Assembly (NCBI GenBank): GCA_036557665.1
Contig: DATBHG010000106.1
Location: 62,001 to 126,000 of the forward strand
Length of the DNA stretch: 64,000 nt
From: VAZQ01 sp036557665
Lineage (GTDB): Bacteria; Pseudomonadota; Alphaproteobacteria; Rhizobiales; Xanthobacteraceae
Direction of reading: 5' to 3'
This document shows positions 57,789 to 64,000 of the stretch, in pieces (the stretch's first letter is position 1; each line of letters opens with the position of its first letter). The notes beneath the pieces were generated by a model that saw nothing but the letters and a program-made list of their open reading frames with translations, did no database searches and had not been told where the DNA came from. Both the position numbers and the translations under genes were made by a program.

Positions 57789-58086
57789 GCACTTTCCCCC
57801 GTGTTCCGGCCGCGGCTGCGAGACTGGACGCGGCGCAGCATTTGCACCACCTCGGTCGTGCTCCTGGCTGTCCCCTGAACTGGAACCCCTTTGCAGTGCA
57901 ACCTTACCGTTCGCCGGCGAGAACGCCAATTCACGCTTTTTTACTAATTGTTACCACGACCCGGCCGCAATTTTCGGAGTTAAAAATCTGATGATTCGCA
58001 ATGAGTTACTAGCTTGGCTTGAACTCTGGCAGCGCTTGAGGGATCGGTGCCTGCGTGATTCGAGCACGAGACACATTGCGAGCGCG
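57789..58086. other. ftsZ-lpxC intergenic region
   Basis: No gene supported. It must contain the lpxC promoter, since a terminator follows ftsZ; an A+T-rich patch near 57935-57985 on the minus strand is the likeliest place, but I could not assign -35/-10 boxes. Confidence 0.4.
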
Positions 58087-58123
58087 AACAAGAAAGAACC
58101 CCCTGGCTGCTTCGGCCAGGAGG
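58087..58123 (-). terminator. Rho-independent terminator of ftsZ
   Basis: On the minus strand CCTCCTGGC pairs with GCCAGGGGG (one G-T wobble) around a 7-nt loop, followed by TTCTTTCTTGTT. It lies 96 bp after the ftsZ stop and separates ftsZ from lpxC. Confidence 0.8.
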
Positions 58124-58218
58124 TTTGGGCAGGGTCAATTGTCCTCTTGCGGCGGTAGACACCCCAGGACCCAAAGCCCGCATGCCGCTCACGCGCACGC
58201 GGACCCTGAGGTAGCGCA

Positions 58219-59979
58219 TCAATTCGCTTGCCGCCGCAGAAAAGCCGGGATGTCGAGTTGGTCCTCTTCCGGGTGTGAAGGAGCTTGCCGGCCGAGCGGA
58301 TCAAGCGGGTGGTGCGCCGGGCGCTTGGCGTATTCGGATACGGGTGCGGCGCCACTCGTAGCGGCCGCCGGAATGGACGGACGTGGCGCAGCGACTGGCG
58401 CGGGTGCGGCAGCTCCCGCTCCCGCCGGCGCGCGGTCTGGGTGGCGAGGCGGCGGCCGTACCGAGCGAATGTTGGATGCGGCCTTCTCCGTCTCGTTCCC
58501 CTCGTCGCGCCGGCCCAGCCCCACGGCTGCAAGCCGCCGCAACAAGCCCCCCTTGCGTTTCTCGGGATGCTCCGTTTCCGAATGTTCACCGCGGTGTGCG
58601 CGCAACTCTGCCTGCGCCGGGCGCGGCAGCTCATCGAACTCCGGCATCCGGCGGGGCCGGTTCGGCAGACGTTCAGGTGCCGGCGGAATGAAGGCCTTGG
58701 GCGATGCCGGCTCGACCATTGTCGGGGATGGTTCGGGGAAGAGCGAAGGCTTGGGCGGAATCGGGCGGACGCTTACGTCCTCAACCATGGGCAGGACCGC
58801 GCGGGCGACTGCAGCCTTCGCAGCGGTCTCGATCGCCTCCGCGCTCTGCTGCGCACCGGCTGCCGCTGCCGCCGTGCCGGACACGGACCGGCCATCTCTC
58901 TGCTCGGCGCCCGGCAGGGGACGCTGCTGGTCGGCCCGAATCTGATCGGCCCGCAGCTTCTGGGTCAGCTCTGCGATGCGCGCTTCCGGAGCGGAGATGG
59001 CGCGCGACAGTGATGCCTGGTCGATACCGGTTGCGACTACCGATACGCGAATCACGCCCTCGAGCGCCTCGTCGAAGGTGGCGCCTACAATGATGTTGGC
59101 ATCCTGATCCACTTCCTCGCGGATACGGGTCGCAGCCTCGTCGACCTCGTATAGCGTAAGGTCCTTGCCCCCGGTTATGGATATCAGGAGTCCTCTAGCC
59201 CCCTTCATGGAAGCGTCATCGATCAGCGGATTTGAGATGGCTGCCTCGGCGGCGGAGAGCGCGCGCTTCTCCCCGGAAGCTTCGCCCGTGCCCATCATCG
59301 CCTTGCCCATCTCGCGCATCACCGCCCGCACGTCGGCGAAGTCGAGGTTGATCAGGCCTTCCTTCACCATGAGGTCGGTAATGCAGGCGACACCCGAGTA
59401 GAGCACCTGGTCCGCCATGGCGAATGCATCGGCGAAAGTGGTCTTCTCGTTGGCCACCCGGAACAGATTTTGATTGGGAATGATGAGAAGCGTGTCGACG
59501 ACCTTGTGCAGCTCCGCGATTCCGGCTTCGGCCACACGCATCCTGCGCACGCCCTCGAAGTGGAACGGCTTGGTGACCACACCCACGGTGAGAATACCGG
59601 CCTCCTTGGCGCAGCGCGCCACGATGGGCGCGGCACCGGTCCCCGTGCCCCCGCCCATGCCGGCAGTGACAAAGACCATGTGCGCTCCCTGGAGATGGTC
59701 CCGAATCTCGTCCAGCACCTCCTCGGCGGCGGCGCGGCCCACCTCGGGCTGGGAGCCCGCACCGAGTCCTTCGGTGACCTGCACGCCCATCTGGATGATG
59801 CGCTCGGCCTTTGACATCGTCAGCGCCTGCGCATCGGTGTTGGCCACCACAAAGTCGACCCCTTGAAGCCCGCTCGCGATCATGTTGTTGACCGCGTTGC
59901 CGCCTGCGCCGCCGGTTCCGAACACGGTGATCCGCGGCTTGAGCTCACGGATGTCTGGAATCTTCAAGTCGATGCTCAT
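58219..59979 (-). CDS. ftsZ: Cell division protein FtsZ with long C-terminal linker, 586 aa
   Basis: Tubulin-like GTPase that forms the Z-ring. GTP-binding ITVFGTGGAGGNAVNNMI (about 18-35), tubulin signature GMGGGTGTGAAPIVA (about 106-120) and the T7-loop region NLDFADVRAVM with synergy aspartates. After about residue 330 comes a roughly 240-residue Pro/Ala/Arg/Glu-rich disordered linker, then the conserved tail EDQLDIPAFLRRQAN that binds FtsA. The long linker is typical of alphaproteobacteria such as Caulobacter and rhizobia. AGAGG precedes ATG; ftsA ends 71 bp upstream. Confidence 0.98.
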   Translation of the reverse strand: MSIDLKIPDIRELKPRITVFGTGGAGGNAVNNMIASGLQGVDFVVANTDAQALTMSKAERIIQMGVQVTEGLGAGSQPEVGRAAAEEVLDEIRDHLQGAHMVFVTAGMGGGTGTGAAPIVARCAKEAGILTVGVVTKPFHFEGVRRMRVAEAGIAELHKVVDTLLIIPNQNLFRVANEKTTFADAFAMADQVLYSGVACITDLMVKEGLINLDFADVRAVMREMGKAMMGTGEASGEKRALSAAEAAISNPLIDDASMKGARGLLISITGGKDLTLYEVDEAATRIREEVDQDANIIVGATFDEALEGVIRVSVVATGIDQASLSRAISAPEARIAELTQKLRADQIRADQQRPLPGAEQRDGRSVSGTAAAAAGAQQSAEAIETAAKAAVARAVLPMVEDVSVRPIPPKPSLFPEPSPTMVEPASPKAFIPPAPERLPNRPRRMPEFDELPRPAQAELRAHRGEHSETEHPEKRKGGLLRRLAAVGLGRRDEGNETEKAASNIRSVRPPPRHPDRAPAGAGAAAPAPVAAPRPSIPAAATSGAAPVSEYAKRPAHHPLDPLGRQAPSHPEEDQLDIPAFLRRQAN

Positions 59980-60050
59980 GCTTACCTCTTATACGCGGAA
60001 TTCACCGCCGGGCCGGGTCGGTCCGCCGCCGACCGAGGGGCGTCGAGTCA

Positions 60051-61370
60051 TCAGAAGCTCTCGCGAAGCCATCGTCCGACCCTTGCGATATAGCCGCCGC
60101 CTGTTTGCGAGTGCCGCGTTCGCCGCGGTTCGAAATGCTCAAGATGCGCCATTTGCGGGTAGACCATCATTCCGGCCGCCGCCGCAAAGGCAGGTCCTTT
60201 TGCCTCCTCGGGGAGCCTCGAGATCCCGAGGGGGCGTCCGATGCGTACGGGCCGGCCGAGGATCTGCGCAGCCACTCCCGTCAGTCCGGTAAGTTGCGAA
60301 GCGCCCCCGGTGAGAACCACGCGCCCCCTGGGCTCTGAGGCGAAAGGCGAATCCTGCAGCCGATCGCGCACCATCTCGAAAATTTCTTCCACCCGCGGCT
60401 TGATGAATCGCACCAGCGCAGCGCGCGATACGAACTGCGGCGGCTCGTTGTCGTCGTGGTCGACCGGGGGCACCGCGATCATGTCACGCTCGTCGGAGCC
60501 GCCGCTGAGCACGCTGCCATAAAGCGTCTTGATGCGCTCGGCATCGGGAACCCGCGCGTGCAGGCCGCGCGCGAGATCCATCGTCACGTGCCGCCCGCCG
60601 AGCGCGAAGCCGTCGGCGTGCACGAACTGGCCGCCGGAAAATACCGCAATGGTGGTGGTGCCCGCGCCCATATCGATCACCGCGGCCCCGAGATCGGCCT
60701 CGTCATCGGCGAGCACGGAGAGGCCCGAGACGTACGGCGTTGCAACCATGGCCTCCACATGCAGGTGACAGCGCTCTACCGTCAGCATGAGGTTGCGCGC
60801 GACCGACGCGTCGGTGCTCACGACATGCATATCGATGCCGAACCGGTGCGCCAGCATTCCCCTCGGGTCGCTGACACCTGCCGAGTTGTCGACCACATAG
60901 CCGAGTGGGAGCGAGTGCAGCACAGCGCGGCCTGCACGCACGGAATGCTGGCTCCCCGCGGTAAGTACCCGGCCGATCTCGCGCTCGCCCACGGCCGACC
61001 CCGGCATATCGATCGTCGCGCAGATGAGCTCGCTTGCTGGCCGGCCGGAGGAGATCGCAACAATGACCGAGTCGAGCTGCACCCTGCCCGCGCGCTCCGC
61101 GAGATCGGCGCACTGGCGGATGGCCGCCTCGGCCTGCTCCATGTCGACAACGGTGCCGGCCTTCATCCCGCGGGCAACGGTGTGTCCAAAACCGATGATG
61201 TCGACGGAGTGGCTGCGGTAGCGCAGGACCTCATCCGGCTCGCGCGGCCTGAGGCGGCCGATAAGACACGCGATCTTGCTGGTACCGATGTCAAGGACAG
61301 CCACCACCGCCGAGCGCTTTTGTCCCAGCGGTTTCATCTTGGGAGTGATGCCGAACGCAAGGGCACTCAT
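60051..61370 (-). CDS. ftsA: Cell division protein FtsA, 439 aa
   Basis: Actin-like membrane anchor for FtsZ. Phosphate-1 VAVLDIGTSKIACLIGR (about 24-40), the SHS2/1C region, AVIDMGAGTTTIAVFSGGQFVHAD (phosphate-2), VVLTGGASQLTGLTGVA (adenosine motif) and the C-terminal amphipathic helix YIARVGRWLRESF that binds the membrane. Its ATG overlaps the ftsQ stop by 4 nt (ATGA), so translation is coupled. Normal length with a short N-terminal basic extension. Confidence 0.97.
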   Translation of the reverse strand: MSALAFGITPKMKPLGQKRSAVVAVLDIGTSKIACLIGRLRPREPDEVLRYRSHSVDIIGFGHTVARGMKAGTVVDMEQAEAAIRQCADLAERAGRVQLDSVIVAISSGRPASELICATIDMPGSAVGEREIGRVLTAGSQHSVRAGRAVLHSLPLGYVVDNSAGVSDPRGMLAHRFGIDMHVVSTDASVARNLMLTVERCHLHVEAMVATPYVSGLSVLADDEADLGAAVIDMGAGTTTIAVFSGGQFVHADGFALGGRHVTMDLARGLHARVPDAERIKTLYGSVLSGGSDERDMIAVPPVDHDDNEPPQFVSRAALVRFIKPRVEEIFEMVRDRLQDSPFASEPRGRVVLTGGASQLTGLTGVAAQILGRPVRIGRPLGISRLPEEAKGPAFAAAAGMMVYPQMAHLEHFEPRRTRHSQTGGGYIARVGRWLRESF

Positions 61371-62260
61371 GCGTCGTTCGCCTTCTTCTTCGGCTTGTCC
61401 TTGAGTGCCTCGATGCGGGCGGCGGCAGCAGCATCAGACAAGCGCACCGTGACCCGATCGGGAAGGCGCAGATCGACTACGGCGATATCCCGCGTGAGCA
61501 GATTTTTTTCCCGGTCGAGCGCAACCAATCGCTCGAGCGCAGCAGCGACGCCGGTTTCGGGCAGCCGCACTTCCAGGCCGTTCTTCAGTCGCAGATTCCA
61601 GCGCCGCTCACCGACCAGGACCGAGGCGCGAACGAGATCGCGCAATCCCGGGTAGCTGTTGAGGAGCGTGATGTGCGCCTTCGCGTCTTTCTCAGCACCG
61701 GCGCCGACCACGAGCGGGAGCGCGAGCAGGCGAGGCGCCGCATAAGGCTCCAGCACGGTCCCGTCATCGGCGACGACCGAGACTGCACCGTGTTTTTGCC
61801 ATAGCGCGAAGGCCGCCCGCTCCTTGATGCTGATCTGCAGCTCGCGCGGATAGAGCTTCAGGAGAGTGGCATCCGACACCCAGGGATTCTCCTTGAGCCG
61901 CCGGCGCGCCTGCTCGACATCGAGGAAGAGCAACGATGTCCGTCCGGTGATGCCTGCAATTGCAAGCACTTCCTCCCGCGTGAGATGATGATTTCCGGTG
62001 AGGGCGACCGAGCCGATGCGCACTCCCGCGGCATTGGCGACCCAATCGCGCGCATCCTGCCAGATGCCGGCAACCGCGGGAATGTGATCGCCCCTTACGA
62101 CCCCATAGGCCAGCGTAGCGAGCATGAAAACCGCGGTGGCGAGCAAGCCCGCCGCGCGTGGCAAGCGCGCGCCGAGACCTGATTCGCAAACCGCTGCTCC
62201 TCGCTGAGCAACCCAGCGTGCCTTCTTCAGCGATTGAGCGAGGCGTCCTCGATCATCCAT
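61367..62260 (-). CDS. ftsQ: Cell division protein FtsQ, 297 aa
   Basis: Bitopic divisome protein. A basic cytoplasmic part (about 1-35) is followed by one transmembrane helix (AGLLATAVFMLATLAYGVV, about 37-56), a POTRA domain beginning VRIGSVALTGNHHLTREEVLAIAGI (about 94-160) and the FtsQ/DivIB domain (about 165-285) with FLDVEQARRRLKENPWVSDATLLKLYPRELQISIKER. Start 62260 overlaps the 3' end of ddl by 34 nt, indicating tight coupling. Confidence 0.95.
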   Translation of the reverse strand: MDDRGRLAQSLKKARWVAQRGAAVCESGLGARLPRAAGLLATAVFMLATLAYGVVRGDHIPAVAGIWQDARDWVANAAGVRIGSVALTGNHHLTREEVLAIAGITGRTSLLFLDVEQARRRLKENPWVSDATLLKLYPRELQISIKERAAFALWQKHGAVSVVADDGTVLEPYAAPRLLALPLVVGAGAEKDAKAHITLLNSYPGLRDLVRASVLVGERRWNLRLKNGLEVRLPETGVAAALERLVALDREKNLLTRDIAVVDLRLPDRVTVRLSDAAAAARIEALKDKPKKKANDA

Positions 62261-63171
62261 CGCACCAGCTCATCAAACGTGACCCCCGCGTGTGCCGCGA
62301 GCTCGGGCACCAGCGACGTCTCCGTCATGCCGGGTTGCGTGTTGACCTCGAGGCAGAAAAGTCCCCCTACCCCGTCGACGCGATCGTCGTAGCGAAAGTC
62401 CGCACGGCTCACACCCCGGCACCCCAACGCGCCATGCGCCGCCGATGCCAGTTTGCGGACTTCTTGGTAAACAAACGATGAAACTTCTGCGGGAAGAACG
62501 TGTTTTGATCCGCCGGGGGCGTATTTGGCTTCATAGTCGTAGAACTTGGTCGCCGCCAGGATTTCGATCACCCCTAGCGCCTCGCTGCCCATGACTGCGC
62601 AGGTCAACTCCTTGCCGGGAATGTAGGCCTCGACCATTACCTGCTCCCCATATTCCCAGTCGTGACGCGTGAGCTCCTGAGGTGGATGGGCGTGCTCCGG
62701 CGTAACGATGAAGACCCCGACGCTCGATCCCTCCGCCACCGGCTTGATCACGTAGGGTGGCGGCAGCAGGTGGGATTTCGCCGCGCTCAAGCGGGATGCA
62801 ACTATGCCATCCGGCACGGGCACGCCGGCTGCGCGCAACAAGACCTTGGCCGCATCTTTCTGCATGGCGACGGCAGAGGCCATGACCCCGGAATGGGTGT
62901 AGGGAATGGCCAGAATTTCCAGGATTCCTTGCAGCGTACCGTCCTCGCCCGGGCGACCATGGAGCGCGTTGAGGGCAACATCGGGTTTGACGCTGGCGAG
63001 CACCGTCGCAATGTCGCGCCCCACATCGATTGGGGTCACCCGATATCCGAGCCGCCCCAGCGCCTCTGCGCAGTATCGGCCGGACCGCAGCGAGACCTCC
63101 CGCTCCGCCGACCACCCCCCCATCAGAACGGCAACATGCTTGCTCAAGGTGCGGGGTCCCGAGGTGATCAT
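62227..63171 (-). CDS. ddl: D-alanine--D-alanine ligase, 314 aa
   Basis: ATP-grasp enzyme making the D-Ala-D-Ala terminus of peptidoglycan precursors. N-terminal KHVAVLMGGWSAEREVSLRSG, then ALHGRPGEDGTLQGILEILAIPYTHSGVMASAVAMQKDAAK (substrate Glu/His region), ATP-grasp VIKPVAEGSSVGVFI and the metal site FCLEVNTQPGMTETSLVPELAAHAG. Full-length. First gene of the preserved ddl-ftsQ-ftsA-ftsZ run on the minus strand; upstream is katG rather than murB. Confidence 0.96.
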   Translation of the reverse strand: MITSGPRTLSKHVAVLMGGWSAEREVSLRSGRYCAEALGRLGYRVTPIDVGRDIATVLASVKPDVALNALHGRPGEDGTLQGILEILAIPYTHSGVMASAVAMQKDAAKVLLRAAGVPVPDGIVASRLSAAKSHLLPPPYVIKPVAEGSSVGVFIVTPEHAHPPQELTRHDWEYGEQVMVEAYIPGKELTCAVMGSEALGVIEILAATKFYDYEAKYAPGGSKHVLPAEVSSFVYQEVRKLASAAHGALGCRGVSRADFRYDDRVDGVGGLFCLEVNTQPGMTETSLVPELAAHAGVTFDELVRWMIEDASLNR

Positions 63172-63372
63172 CTCAGAGAAATTGGATCGAGATGCGGCAG
63201 ATTACTTGCACACGGTGGAGTGCGAGAATCATTCACGCAGGGCCGCGTGCCCGACCATCTCGCCAACGAGGTGGAAGGTGGCGGTATCGTTGTTCGCGCC
63301 GATAGGAACACGCCGGGGGCGGACGCGAGCCCGTTCGCCCCCGGCGGCACCGTTTGACCGGCGCCGAGATGA

Positions 63373-64000
63373 TCAGGTGAGGTCGAAACGATCGAGGTTC
63401 ATGACCTTGGTCCACGCCGCGACGAACTCTTTCACAAACTTCTCCTTCGAGTCCGAGCAGGCATGGACTTCCGCGAGGGCGCGCAATTGCGAGTGCGAGC
63501 CGAAGATCAGGTCGACACGGGTGCCGGTCCACTTCACCGCGTTGGTCTTCCGGTCGCGCCCCTCGTACACGTCCTCAAGACCAGCGGACGGCTGCCATTG
63601 CGTGCTCATGTCGAGCAGGTTGACGAAGAAGTCGTTCGTCAACGTCTCGGCACGCTTGGTGAAAACGCCATGCTTGGACTGTCCGGCATTTGCGCCCAGC
63701 ACGCGCAGGCCGCCGACGAGAACCGTCATCTCCGGCGCCGTCAGCCTCAGCAGTTGCGCCTTGTCCACCAGCGCCTCCTCCGGCGACATGATGTGCTGGC
63801 TGCGGTAATAGTTGCGAAAACCGTCAGCGCCCGGTTCGAGCGGGGCGAACGACTCGGCGTCCGTCTGATCCTGCGAGGCGTCCATGCGGCCAGGCGTGAA
63901 GGGGACTTTCACATCCTGCCCGGCCGCTTTCCCGGCCTTCTCGATCGCGGCGCAGCCGCCGAGAACGATCAGGTCGGCGAGCGAGACCTTCTTGCCGCCG
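63373..64000 (-). CDS. katG: Catalase-peroxidase KatG, C-terminal part (gene continues beyond the window)
   Basis: Partial: the frame is open to the right edge of the window. The visible ~209 residues are the C-terminal, haem-free domain: GKKVSLADLIVLGGCAAIEKAGKAAGQDVKVPFTPGR at the edge, then GFRNYYRSQHIMSPEEALVDKAQLLRLTAPEMTVLVGGLRVLGAN, SKHGVFTKRAETLTNDFFVNLLDM and a normal end (FVAAWTKVMNLDRFDL). KatG decomposes hydrogen peroxide. 201 bp separate its stop from ddl; no gene is seen there. The catalytic N-terminal domain cannot be checked. Confidence 0.97.
   Translation of the reverse strand, partial: GGKKVSLADLIVLGGCAAIEKAGKAAGQDVKVPFTPGRMDASQDQTDAESFAPLEPGADGFRNYYRSQHIMSPEEALVDKAQLLRLTAPEMTVLVGGLRVLGANAGQSKHGVFTKRAETLTNDFFVNLLDMSTQWQPSAGLEDVYEGRDRKTNAVKWTGTRVDLIFGSHSQLRALAEVHACSDSKEKFVKEFVAAWTKVMNLDRFDLT

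Noticed and set aside
60456..61655. 399-codon plus-strand frame opposite ftsA/ftsQ
   Set aside because: Shadow of the conserved division genes.

Overview
The window reads as chromosomal DNA of a high-G+C alphaproteobacterium of the order Hyphomicrobiales (Rhizobiales), probably near Bradyrhizobium/Xanthobacteraceae. This rests on the reversed division cluster ddl-ftsQ-ftsA-ftsZ-lpxC-bamD-recN-ligA, an FtsZ with a very long C-terminal linker, tripartite-tricarboxylate and ABC_sub_bind type binding proteins, a SAM/cyclase/AAA/TPR giant regulator, and a short 'ttttggccaaacgaaccc' repeat of a kind I associate with Bradyrhizobium intergenic DNA. No rRNA, tRNA, CRISPR array, transposase or integrase was seen.

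Layout. 0.1-5.8 kb: a small secreted peptide, glutathione S-transferase, an HxlR regulator divergent from a MaoC hydratase and MFS carrier, then a DGPF protein plus ECF42-type sigma factor pair. 6.2-13.5 kb: an unusual natural-product locus with an amidinotransferase, a 1707-residue Pls/PosA-like NRPS (A-PCP, hexapeptide-repeat and membrane segments, TraX-like C-terminus) and an S41-like peptidase. 13.6-19.0 kb: a DoxX-like fragment divergent from a TetR gene over a 19-bp repeat, then an RND pump and adaptor. 19.3-31.8 kb: stress and housekeeping genes (Dps, an adenine deaminase divergent from a purine phosphoribosyltransferase, CBS-BON, patatin, phosphoesterase, Sel1-repeat protein), solute-binding proteins, an FAD monooxygenase, a frameshifted orphan gene and an A+T-richer orphan whose binding-protein fold appears to be interrupted by a phage-tail-like segment.

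32.3-43.2 kb is the most interesting part. It is a candidate ribosomally synthesised peptide (RiPP) cluster: a class III cyclase regulator overlapping a cytochrome P450, two 74-residue precursors with nitrile-hydratase-like leaders and an identical C-terminal HPFPPSCC, a fused E1-like/YcaO cyclodehydratase, an unknown 176-residue protein, an FAD oxidoreductase and a tryptophan-halogenase-family enzyme. The leader and cyclodehydratase classes are known (TOMM/NHLP); I do not recognise this enzyme set with this core.

43.4-51.7 kb carries ordinary metabolic and transport genes (PanE-like reductase, a nitrilase relative with a changed catalytic lysine, two MFS carriers, a PrmA-like methyltransferase, Xaa-Pro aminopeptidase, a DUF3309 microprotein). 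51.9-63.2 kb is the minus-strand envelope/division/DNA-repair cluster, with the 3' end of katG lying where murB might be expected.
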